From Candidatus Sulfotelmatobacter kueseliae (lineage in GTDB: Bacteria; Acidobacteriota; Terriglobia; Terriglobales; Acidobacteriaceae), in assembly GCA_900290255.1 (NCBI GenBank), contig OMOD01000046.1, positions 53,391 to 117,390 of the forward strand: a stretch of DNA of 64,000 nucleotides. Direction: 5' to 3'. How positions within the stretch are numbered: the stretch's first letter is position 1; every line of letters starts with the position of its first letter. Below are positions 24,403-34,516 of this stretch, one piece after another. Below the pieces are notes generated by a model that saw nothing but the letters and a program-made list of their open reading frames with translations, was not told the DNA's origin and did not search any database. The position numbers and the translations under genes are program-made.

Positions 24403-24681
24403 CTACTTCCTGTTCACAGCCTTCTTGAGTTCGGCCCCAGGGGTAAACTTCGCGACTCTGCGGGCAGCGATCTTGATAGTGGCGCCGGTTTGCGGGTTGC
24501 GCCCGTTCCGTGCCTTTCTTTGCGACACGGAGAACGTGCCGAAGCCTATCAAAGCCACTCGATCTCCTTTGCGGAGAGCAGACGTAACGCTGTCCACCGC
24601 GGTATCAATGGCAGTCGTGGCCTGCGCCTTGCTGATCTCGCATGCACCAGCGATCTTGTCAACCAGATCGGCCTTGTTCAT
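24403..24681 (-). CDS. hup: HU-family DNA-binding protein
   Basis: 92 residues, the standard HU length. MNKADLVDKIAGACEISKAQATTAID begins at the ATG at 24681, with GAGGAG a few bases upstream; the track's longer start at 24795 is not supported. The DNA-binding arm is the FGTFSVSQRKARNGRNPQTGATIKI segment, and the end AAELKKAVNRK-type tail (here GAELKKAVNRK) is typical. HU bends and compacts DNA. The hairpin at 24351 ends the transcript. A TTGACA at 24790-24795 (minus strand) may be its -35 box, but the matching -10 at 24767-24772 is poor. Confidence 0.95.
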   Translation of the reverse strand: MNKADLVDKIAGACEISKAQATTAIDTAVDSVTSALRKGDRVALIGFGTFSVSQRKARNGRNPQTGATIKIAARRVAKFTPGAELKKAVNRK

Positions 24682-24789
24682 AGTTTCTCCTCGCAGGTCT
24701 CTTTCGTGCCCAGCCTGAACCGGAAGAAAACCGGTGAGAGCTGAGTTGGGAAACCTGACCGTCTCGTATTCTCTACCCTCTGCGGCGAA

Positions 24790-25126
24790 TGTCAACTGTG
24801 AAAATCCGCACCGGAAGCCTGTTTCGCACCTTCCCGACCCGAAATGGGGCTGCCCGGGCGGTTCTTGACCCGGCCGGGGCGCTTTTTCCTACAGCCTCCA
24901 CAGTTCACGCCGTTACTTCACAGGATGTACACAGGCCGCCAGCCTTTCCGGCTTGCGCGAACCGCGCCTTCGGGTGCAAAGTCAAGGAGCAGTTTTGGCA
25001 GCGTCTCAGTCGGCGAAAACGTGTGGGGACAGCCGCCCTCGGCTGTCCGGTCGAGCGAAGCTCGATACTTGTGCATGAGAGTCGAGACTCAGATACTGCC
25101 TAATTTCTTAAGGTGAAGGGCCCCAG
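24790..25126. repeat. Gap before the DnaC-like gene with palindromic repeats
   Basis: No gene is visible. The gap contains the palindrome GGACAGCCG-ccct-CGGCTGTCC at 25027-25048, nearly identical to one at 43301-43322, and TCGAGCGAAGCTCGA shortly after. GAAGGG precedes the GTG start at 25127. Confidence 0.5.
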
Positions 25127-25930
25127 GTGATCAAAGCTCCCGCAGAGACTTGTCCCTTGTGCGACGGCACAGGCTGGAAGACAGTACCCTCCGGCCCTCA
25201 GGCCAGCAGCCGTAAGAGCGAACGCCGCGTAACCCGCTGCGACTGCCAGTTGCGCGCGCGGGTCCACTCGTTACTGGCCGCAGCCCGCATCCCGCGCCGC
25301 TACGAACACTGCGAGCTCACTAACTTTGAATTCGACGGCGCGTATCGTTCCCTGGCTCCCGCTCGTATGGCGGCCTGCAAGTTTGTGGAAGAGTATCCGA
25401 TCGACAAGACTGGCCTGCTGCTGATCGGCACGATTGGTGTGGGCAAAACCCACTTAGCCGTCGGAATGATCAAGGAACTGATCCTTGGCAAAGGGATTGC
25501 ATGCCTCTTCTACGATTACCGCGAATTGCTCAAGCAGATCCAGAATTCATACAACGATTCTGTCAAAACCACAGAACTGGACGTGCTGCGGCCCGTATTT
25601 GAAACCGAGGTGTTGGTGCTCGACGAACTGGGCGCGGTCAGGCCGACCGAGTGGGTCTGGGACACCGTGAGTCTGATTCTCAATACGCGGTATAACGACA
25701 ATCGCACCACAATTATCACGACAAACTACCCCAATTCCGCGGAACGCGAGCGACTCGGAAACAACCTGAGCAGCCGAAGCTCCGAAGCCGCCAGATATGC
25801 GGCCGAGAGAGAAACTCTCGGCGATAGAATTGGTGATCGCATGCGCTCTCGACTCCTTGAAATGTGCCGCATCGTCACCATGGAAGGCCAGGATTACCGT
25901 GAGCGAGTCAGGAGCGCCAGTTTTCGGTAA
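25127..25930 (+). CDS. DnaC/IstB-like AAA+ ATPase, putative helicase loader
   Basis: 267 residues starting at GTG, with GAAGGG just upstream. The N-terminus has a small zinc-binding pattern (CPLCDGTGW, later CDC). The AAA+ core shows Walker A IGTIGVGKTHLA and Walker B VLVLDELGA, and a sensor-I ITTNYP. The family covers the helicase loaders DnaC/DnaI and transposase helpers IstB; no transposase gene is adjacent, and the zinc finger plus chromosomal DNA-gene neighbours (HU, UvrC-like, gyrB) favour a replication or repair role. Which one is not provable from sequence. Confidence 0.85.
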   Translation: MIKAPAETCPLCDGTGWKTVPSGPQASSRKSERRVTRCDCQLRARVHSLLAAARIPRRYEHCELTNFEFDGAYRSLAPARMAACKFVEEYPIDKTGLLLIGTIGVGKTHLAVGMIKELILGKGIACLFYDYRELLKQIQNSYNDSVKTTELDVLRPVFETEVLVLDELGAVRPTEWVWDTVSLILNTRYNDNRTTIITTNYPNSAERERLGNNLSSRSSEAARYAAERETLGDRIGDRMRSRLLEMCRIVTMEGQDYRERVRSASFR

Positions 25931-25935
25931 CATCT

Positions 25936-26044
25936 CACCACGGAGTCACAGAGACACGGAGAAGAAACGCTGATTTTCTCGGTGGCCGTAGCCGATGCTT
26001 CTGGTAATCCTGGGATTCTCCGTGCCTCCGTGTCTCCGTGGTTG
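25936..26044. repeat. Inverted repeat of CACGGAG type
   Basis: The left arm CACCACGGAGTCACAGAGACACGGAGAA and the right arm TTCTCCGTGCCTCCGTGTCTCCGTGGTT are near-perfect inverted copies around a 50-base loop. It fills the gap between the DnaC-like and UvrC-like genes. A related piece (CTCTGTGGTCTCTGTGCCCTCTGTGG) is seen near 42101. Confidence 0.65.
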
Positions 26045-26064
26045 ATTCCCACTAAAATAAATCC

Positions 26065-27225
26065 GTGCTGACCCACCGCCTGGAATTCGCGCCGGGGCGA
26101 GACCGCGAGATCTTCGCCACCGTCCCGGCCGCTCCGGCGGTGTTCCTTCTGCGTGGCGCCGACGCCCAGGCCGAACCCTATGTCAGCAAAACCGCCAATC
26201 TGCGCCGGCGTTTGCAGCGCCTTCTCGGGCCGGTCGAGGAGCGCACCAAAAAGCTCAACCTGCGCGATCGCGTCCGAAGCATTGAGTACACCCCCACCGG
26301 GTCGGATTTCGAGTCCGGCTTCTTGCTCTACACCGTTCTGCGCGCCGCGTTTCCCAAGACTTACTCAGCCCGCCTGCGCTTCCGCTTCGCGCCTCTGGTG
26401 AAACTGCATCTCGAGAATGAATATCCCCGCGCCTCGATCACTACGCGTTTGGGCCGGCTCAACGGACGTTCGCTCTACTACGGCCCGTTCGTCTCGCGGG
26501 TTGCCGCCGAGAAGTTCATGAACGACTCGCTCGACTTCTTCAAGATGCGCCGCTGCGTGGACGACCTGCACCCCGATCCCAAGTTTCCCGGATGCATCTA
26601 TTCCGAGATGAAAATGTGCCTGGCTCCGTGCTTCAAGGGATGCACCGACGAAGAGTACGACGTGGAAGTGAACCGCGTGCAGGCCTATTTCGATTCTGCC
26701 GGGGACTCGCTGCTGCGCCAGTTCTCAGCCGAACGCGAAGCCGCGTCCGCAAACCTTGCCTTTGAGGAAGCCGCCGCCATACATGCCCGCGTGGAAAAAC
26801 TCAAGCCGGTTCTCAGCCAGCTGCCCGAGATCGTGCAGCGTCTCGACCGCATGTCGGCGCTCATCATTCAGCCCAGCCATCTAACGGGATCGGTTGCCTT
26901 TTCCCGCATCACAGGCGGCCGAATCTCGGGGCCGATTCCGTTTTGCATCCAGCCCGCCGAGCACGCCAAGTCGCAGTCCATGGAATCGCGAGTGGAAGAA
27001 GCGTTGGCCTCGCTTGCCCCGACGAAAGCCAAGTCTGCCCTCGAAACCATGGAACACCTGGCTATGCTCAAACGCTGGTATTACCGCAGCAGCCGCACCG
27101 GCGAAATCTTCTTCGCTGACGCCAAAGGAGAACTCCCCATGCGCCGGGTCGTTCGCGGCATTTCGCGCGTCTTTCGCGGCGAAAAACCGGAGCCCAACAC
27201 CGATGGAAGTTTTCCCGCGCTCTAG
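26065..27225 (+). CDS. UvrC-like protein lacking the C-terminal nuclease
   Basis: 386 residues versus ~600 for UvrC. The N-terminal part is a GIY-YIG-like domain (VFLLRG...PYVSKTANLRRRLQRLL), but the usual GxY and YVGK residues read VFL and YVSK, so the catalytic set is altered. The middle has the UvrC-type cysteine region (MRRCVDDLHPDPKFPGCIYSEMKMCLAPC) and a UvrB-interaction-like segment (FEEAAAIHARVEKLKPV). The RNase H-like endonuclease and HhH domains are missing. It may act like the Cho-type helper, or bind DNA without cutting. Starts at GTG 26065. Confidence 0.85.
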   Translation: MLTHRLEFAPGRDREIFATVPAAPAVFLLRGADAQAEPYVSKTANLRRRLQRLLGPVEERTKKLNLRDRVRSIEYTPTGSDFESGFLLYTVLRAAFPKTYSARLRFRFAPLVKLHLENEYPRASITTRLGRLNGRSLYYGPFVSRVAAEKFMNDSLDFFKMRRCVDDLHPDPKFPGCIYSEMKMCLAPCFKGCTDEEYDVEVNRVQAYFDSAGDSLLRQFSAEREAASANLAFEEAAAIHARVEKLKPVLSQLPEIVQRLDRMSALIIQPSHLTGSVAFSRITGGRISGPIPFCIQPAEHAKSQSMESRVEEALASLAPTKAKSALETMEHLAMLKRWYYRSSRTGEIFFADAKGELPMRRVVRGISRVFRGEKPEPNTDGSFPAL

Positions 27226-27282
27226 ACGTTCTTGGCGTGGCGCCGCCACGATGGAGGCCAGTTCTTGGCCCAACGAAAAAAT

Positions 27283-27306
27283 GCAGCCCGAAGGCTGCTT
27301 TGATTA
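27283..27306. terminator. Bidirectional intrinsic terminator
   Basis: GCAGCC-cgaa-GGCTGC, a 6-bp stem with a stable CGAA loop, flanked by AAAAAA on the left and TTTGATTACTTTT on the right. It lies between the UvrC-like gene (plus) and gyrB (minus), both ending towards it, so it can serve both. Confidence 0.7.
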
Positions 27307-27357
27307 CTTTTGTTCTGGTTTATCCGTGTGAATCCGCGTGAATCCGCGGCAAAGAAG

Positions 27358-30081
<2,724 letters not shown>

Positions 30082-30183
30082 CTAGCTGGAAATTTCGTCC
30101 CGATCCGGCCCGCGTCGAAGTCGCTCAACTCGACTTCAAGTCATTGAAATTCCAAATACTTACGACCGTTTCGGACTGGTTAA

Positions 30184-30189
30184 ATTATA
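30184..30189 (-). promoter_or_regulatory. Extended -10 promoter for gyrB
   Basis: On the minus strand TTTTGTGCTATAATT contains a perfect TATAAT with an upstream TG (TGCTATAAT), an extended -10 element. The predicted start would be ~155 bases before the gyrB ATG at 30021. The -35 region has no good match. The 374-base gap between gyrB and the HdeD gene holds no gene. Confidence 0.5.
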
Positions 30190-30395
30190 GCACAAAACGA
30201 GCCACTTGGGACCCCCTGTCCAGCGCCGAATCGAGACAGTAACAGGCAGATTTTGCAGGAATTAGGACGCCTTGGGGGAATGGCCAGGGAGCCGCTACGC
30301 GGGTTCTTTCCGGTTGCCGTAGCGCTCTTGCATTTCTTTGAGTAAGATAGATTCCCTTCGCAAGATAATCCGCTCGTCCATTTGAGGAGGTCTCT

Positions 30396-30968
30396 ATGGC
30401 GCAGCAGACTCCGTCCGGTATTGTGCGCTCGGCTTCGACATGGTCCATCGTGTGGGGCGTTTCGCTCATCATCTTGGGCATGCTGGCGGTGGGATCGCCG
30501 TTTCTCGCCGCTGTCGCGGTCAACGCGGTACTTGCCTGGCTCATCGTTTTGGCAGGTGTGGTTCACTTGACCGTCGCTTTTCACACACGCGAAGCAGGCA
30601 GTCTGATCTGGAGACTGCTGGTAGGGCTGGCATATATCTGCTTTGGTGTGTACCTGATTGCGCGTCCAGCACTGGGTGTGGTGTCGCTCACTTTGGTACT
30701 GGCATCGCTTTTTCTGGTGGAGGGCATCCTGAACATTGTTTTGTTTTTCAGGATACGGTCAATCCGAGGATCCGGTTGGGTTTTGCTTGACGGGATCATT
30801 ACTCTGTTGTTGGGGCTGATGATCTACACACAATGGCCGTCGAGTTCGGCCTGGGCGATAGGCACGCTGGTCGGCGTGAGCATGATCATCAGCGGCGTTA
30901 CACGGGTGATGGTCTCTTTCGCGGTCCGGAAGGCAGCGGACACGATCGAGTCGAAATTGGCTGCTTAG
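30396..30968 (+). CDS. HdeD/DUF308-family membrane protein
   Basis: 190 residues with about six membrane helices in three pairs, the pattern of the HdeD family (acid resistance membrane proteins, DUF308). GVSLIILGMLAVGSPFLAAVAVN is the first helix and GVSMIISGVTRVMVSFAV the last. GAGGAGG lies a few bases before the ATG at 30396. Molecular function in most members is not known. No neighbour suggests a specific role; the rhomboid gene follows on the same strand after 120 bases. Confidence 0.85.
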   Translation: MAQQTPSGIVRSASTWSIVWGVSLIILGMLAVGSPFLAAVAVNAVLAWLIVLAGVVHLTVAFHTREAGSLIWRLLVGLAYICFGVYLIARPALGVVSLTLVLASLFLVEGILNIVLFFRIRSIRGSGWVLLDGIITLLLGLMIYTQWPSSSAWAIGTLVGVSMIISGVTRVMVSFAVRKAADTIESKLAA

Positions 30969-31088
30969 TGGGTCGGGGCAACATTTGGGAAAGCTCGCTC
31001 TAGCGACGCGAGGCAGGATGCGGCGCTTCGGGGTAGTTGTGTCCGCTGAAACCTGGCGTTGACCGAAAACTGAACGGAGGAATACGGC

Positions 31089-31739
31089 ATGGGAGGCTTG
31101 ATTCCGTTAGGCGATGCCTCGCGGCGCCCGGCACGCGTCCCCCTGGTTACCGCCCTCATCATCGTGGTGAATGCCGTTGTTTTTGTGCTTGAGCTGATGC
31201 GCGGCGAATCATTCGTGATGCAGTGGTCAGCGGTGCCCGCGCAAATTGTTTCCGGCCATCACTGGATCACGATTCTGACCGCCATGTTCATGCACGGCAG
31301 TTGGTCGCACATCATCGGCAACATGATTTTCTTATGGGCCTTTGCCCCCGAAATCGAAGATGCCATGGGCCGGGGTCGATATCTTGTCTTCTACCTGCTT
31401 GGCGGGCTCGTGGCCATGCTTGCCCAGGTTCTGGCCGACCCGCATTCCACGGTGCCCAACCTCGGCGCCAGCGGAGCAATCGCAGCGGTGATGGGCGCGT
31501 TTCTGGTGACCTATCCTACTGATCAGATTCGCACGCTTCTGTTCATATTCGTGTTCGCGCGAATCAGGTTCATCCCGGCAGCCCTCTTAATTGGTTTTTG
31601 GTTTCTGACTCAGCTCTTCCAGGCAGGCACTGTGGCACACGTGCAGACCGGCGGCGTGGCATACCTGGCGCACATTGGTGGCTTTATCTTTGGAGTTGCC
31701 ACTGCCCGTCTGTTCGAGGGCTCGCGTCGAATCGCGTGA
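31089..31739 (+). CDS. Rhomboid-family intramembrane serine protease
   Basis: 216 residues with about six membrane segments. The catalytic serine is S128 in the GASGAIAAVMGAF motif, and the catalytic histidine is H195 in YLAHIGGFIFG. The membrane-embedded HGSWSHIIGNMIFLWAF segment (the HxxxxHxxxN box) is the family hallmark. Rhomboids cut transmembrane substrates within the lipid bilayer. ATG start with GGAGG upstream. The gene is convergent with ftsH and separated by a terminator hairpin. Confidence 0.95.
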   Translation: MGGLIPLGDASRRPARVPLVTALIIVVNAVVFVLELMRGESFVMQWSAVPAQIVSGHHWITILTAMFMHGSWSHIIGNMIFLWAFAPEIEDAMGRGRYLVFYLLGGLVAMLAQVLADPHSTVPNLGASGAIAAVMGAFLVTYPTDQIRTLLFIFVFARIRFIPAALLIGFWFLTQLFQAGTVAHVQTGGVAYLAHIGGFIFGVATARLFEGSRRIA

Positions 31740-31807
31740 AATAATCGCTTCTTCTATCCGAGAGCCGAGCGGGCGTCGACCAGCCGGCTCCCTATCAGCA
31801 GTAAAAA

Positions 31808-31827
31808 GGGCGGCCGCAAGGCCGCCC
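31808..31827 (-). terminator. Intrinsic terminator of ftsH
   Basis: GGGCGGCC-gcaa-GGCCGCCC, an 8-bp GC stem with a tetraloop. On the minus strand it is followed by TTTTTAC, the pattern expected of a terminator for ftsH, whose stop is 30 bases away. It could also end the rhomboid transcript from the other side, though no T-run is on that strand. Confidence 0.8.
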
Positions 31828-31857
31828 CAAACTGGCAACTAATTACTGCAACTGCTC

Positions 31858-33768
31858 TTACGCCGTCGCCGGCCGCTCACCGGCCTTTGGAGCCCGTCCC
31901 GGCTGCAGGTCTGGCTTGATCACATGTTGCACGCCGTCTTCCGGCTTCGACGGCGGCGCCTGCACCGGAGGCAGTTCCTGGCCATCGACCAGGAGCTTGA
32001 TCTCGTGCGCGTCGAGCACTTCCCGTTCAATCAGCGCCCGGGCAATCTTTTCGAGCGTGTCGCGATTATCCGACAGGATCTGCTTGGCGGTGTTGTAGCC
32101 GTTATTGACCAGCTTGCGCACTTCCTGGTCAATCTTGATCGCCGTGTCTTCGCTGTAATCGCGATGCTGTGCGATTTCGCGTCCGAGAAAGATCTGCTCT
32201 TCCTTCTTGCCGAAGGTCAGCGGACCCAGATCGCTCATGCCCCACTCGCAGACCATCTTGCGCGCCAGGTCCGTGGCCCGTTCGATGTCGTTGCCGGCGC
32301 CCGTGCTCATGCAGTTCAGGAACAGCTCTTCCGCGATGCGCCCGCCCATCAGAATGGCGATCTCGGTCTCCAGATAGTTCTTGTAATAGTTGTGCCGGTC
32401 ATCAATGGGCAGCTGCATGGTGACGCCGAGCGCCATGCCGCGCGGAATGATCGTGACCTTGTGCAGCGGATCGGAATTCGGCATTTTCGCCGCCACCAGC
32501 GCATGCCCGGCCTCATGGTAGGCCGTATTCCGCTTCTCCGCGTCCGAAAGCAGCAGCGACTTGCGCTCCACGCCCATCAGGACTTTATCTTTGGCCAGCT
32601 CGAAGTCATACATCAGAACCGCTTTACGGTTCTGCCGTGCCGCCGCAAGGGCCGCCTCGTTGACCATGTTCTCGATATCCGCCCCGGAGAATCCCGGAGT
32701 GCCGCGTGCCAGCACGGAAAGATCAACGTCCTCGGCCAGCGGCTTCTTGCGGGTATGCACGCGCAGGATTTCCTCGCGTCCGCGCACATCCGGACGGCTC
32801 ACCACCACCCGCCGGTCAAACCGCCCCGGCCGCAGCAGGGCCGGATCGAGCACGTCTGGACGGTTGGTCGCGGCCATCAGAATCACGCCTTCGTTCGACT
32901 CGAACCCGTCCATTTCGACCAACAGTTGATTCAGCGTCTGCTCGCGCTCATCGTGCCCGCCGCCCAGGCCGGCGCCGCGATGCCGCCCCACCGCGTCAAT
33001 TTCGTCAATGAAAATAATGCAGGGAGCGTTTTTCTTGCCCTGCTCAAACAGATCGCGCACCCGGCTGGCCCCGACGCCGACAAACATCTCCACAAAATCC
33101 GAACCGGAAATCGAGAAAAACGGCACGTTCGCTTCGCCAGCAACCGCCCGCGCCAGCAGTGTTTTGCCCGTTCCCGGAGGCCCTACCAGCAGCACGCCTT
33201 TCGGAATGCGCCCGCCCAGCTTCTGGAATTTTTGTGCCTCGCGCAGGAATTCGATGATCTCGCGCAGCTCTTCTTTGGCCTCATCCACGCCCGCCACATC
33301 TTTGAACGTGACTTTTTTCTGCTGCATGGAGAGCAGCCGCGCCCGGCTCTTGCCGAACGACAATGCCTTGTTCCCGCCCGTCTGCATCTGGCGCAGCATG
33401 AACAGCCACACGGCTCCAATCAGTACAAACGGAATCACCTGGATCAGCCACGCCCAGTTTCCGCCATTGATGTCGCGGAAAGTGATGCTGACGCCTTTGC
33501 TCTGCAACGTCTTCAACATCTCCGGAGTGAAGTAATTTGCGGGCGCAGTGGTGTGGAAGGCGGAACCATCGGTGTGCTTTCCGCGCACTTCCATCCCGTT
33601 GACCGTGAGCTCGTGGACTTTGCCCTGGTCGATGTCACTCATGAACTGCGTGACGTTGAGTTCTACGTCCTTTTGCCCGTCGCGGGCGCTCTTCAGCAGT
33701 TGGTACAGCAGCAGTCCTGAGACTACGATCAGCACCCAGAAGAGCACGGTCTTTACAGTTGAGTTCAC
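31858..33768 (-). CDS. ftsH: ATP-dependent zinc metalloprotease FtsH
   Basis: 636 residues, full length. Two N-terminal membrane helices ([18 protein letters not shown] and [20 protein letters not shown]) bracket the periplasmic domain. The AAA+ ATPase has Walker A GPPGTGKT and Walker [10 protein letters not shown], with the SRH region ([18 protein letters not shown]). The zinc site is [11 protein letters not shown]. FtsH is a membrane-anchored hexameric quality-control protease. It starts at a GTG. Together with hpt and tilS it forms the tilS-hpt-ftsH order conserved widely in bacteria, which supports the hpt call as well. Confidence 0.97.
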   Translation of the reverse strand: MNSTVKTVLFWVLIVVSGLLLYQLLKSARDGQKDVELNVTQFMSDIDQGKVHELTVNGMEVRGKHTDGSAFHTTAPANYFTPEMLKTLQSKGVSITFRDINGGNWAWLIQVIPFVLIGAVWLFMLRQMQTGGNKALSFGKSRARLLSMQQKKVTFKDVAGVDEAKEELREIIEFLREAQKFQKLGGRIPKGVLLVGPPGTGKTLLARAVAGEANVPFFSISGSDFVEMFVGVGASRVRDLFEQGKKNAPCIIFIDEIDAVGRHRGAGLGGGHDEREQTLNQLLVEMDGFESNEGVILMAATNRPDVLDPALLRPGRFDRRVVVSRPDVRGREEILRVHTRKKPLAEDVDLSVLARGTPGFSGADIENMVNEAALAAARQNRKAVLMYDFELAKDKVLMGVERKSLLLSDAEKRNTAYHEAGHALVAAKMPNSDPLHKVTIIPRGMALGVTMQLPIDDRHNYYKNYLETEIAILMGGRIAEELFLNCMSTGAGNDIERATDLARKMVCEWGMSDLGPLTFGKKEEQIFLGREIAQHRDYSEDTAIKIDQEVRKLVNNGYNTAKQILSDNRDTLEKIARALIEREVLDAHEIKLLVDGQELPPVQAPPSKPEDGVQHVIKPDLQPGRAPKAGERPATA

Positions 33769-33912
33769 CTAGAAGACTCCTCGAACAGGGGTCACTGCCT
33801 ACACCTACTCCTGCAGCTATATTAGATGCCCATGGCCAACTTTTGATTGGCCAAATCCCTGGTCCTATTCTACCTTTTCTGCACAAAAAAGAAGTGAACC
33901 AGCGAATATGAC

Positions 33913-34482
33913 TTAAGTCACGGGGCCACTTAGACTTGCCGCCGCTACATAGGGCAGGTTGCGGCTCGTCTGCTCGACCGCGCCCAGGCCGTATCCCACC
34001 AGAAAAGTCTCATCCACCAGGAAGCCGAAGTAGTCGGGCTGCAGCGACACCCGGCGCGCCGCCTGCCGGTCGAGCAGCGTCACCAGCTTCACCGACGCCG
34101 CCCCTCGCGCCCGCAGGTCGGCCATCAGGAACTCACTGGTTACCCCCGAGTGCACTAGCCCCTCAACCAGCAGAATGTGTTGACCGCGAATGTCGGGTTC
34201 GTGGCTGAAGAAGATCTCCATCACCTCGTTGGCCGATCCGTCCTTCGTCCGGCGATACTTCGGCTTGATGAACTGGCAAACGATCGGGACTTCCAGCACC
34301 CGCACCAGGTCGGCCAGAAACATGAACGCATTCTCCAGCACGGCCAGCACCTGAACCGCCTGATTTCCGGCGGTTTGCCCTTTGTAGTCGTCGGAGATCT
34401 GCCGCCCCAGTTCCTTCACCCGCTTCTGAATCTGCTCGGTCGTGATGACCTGCCGCAGGGGCTCAACTCTCGCGCCGCTCAT
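33913..34482 (-). CDS. hpt: Hypoxanthine phosphoribosyltransferase-like protein with altered active site
   Basis: 189 residues with the PRTase type I fold and the tilS-hpt-ftsH gene order, so the family call is good. The PRPP-binding motif, normally VEDIVDTGxT, reads VEGLVHSGVT here: the second acidic residue is Gly and the catalytic Asp is His. This was checked by translating the minus strand directly. The usual purine-binding C-terminal part (FLVDETFLVGYGLG) is present, where FVVGYGLD is normal. The protein may have lost salvage activity or changed substrate. An error in the assembly cannot be ruled out but would need several changes. Confidence 0.8.
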   Translation of the reverse strand: MSGARVEPLRQVITTEQIQKRVKELGRQISDDYKGQTAGNQAVQVLAVLENAFMFLADLVRVLEVPIVCQFIKPKYRRTKDGSANEVMEIFFSHEPDIRGQHILLVEGLVHSGVTSEFLMADLRARGAASVKLVTLLDRQAARRVSLQPDYFGFLVDETFLVGYGLGAVEQTSRNLPYVAAASLSGPVT

Positions 34483-34516
34483 CGAAGTTTGGTTTCTCCC
34501 GCCCTGCCGCTCAATT

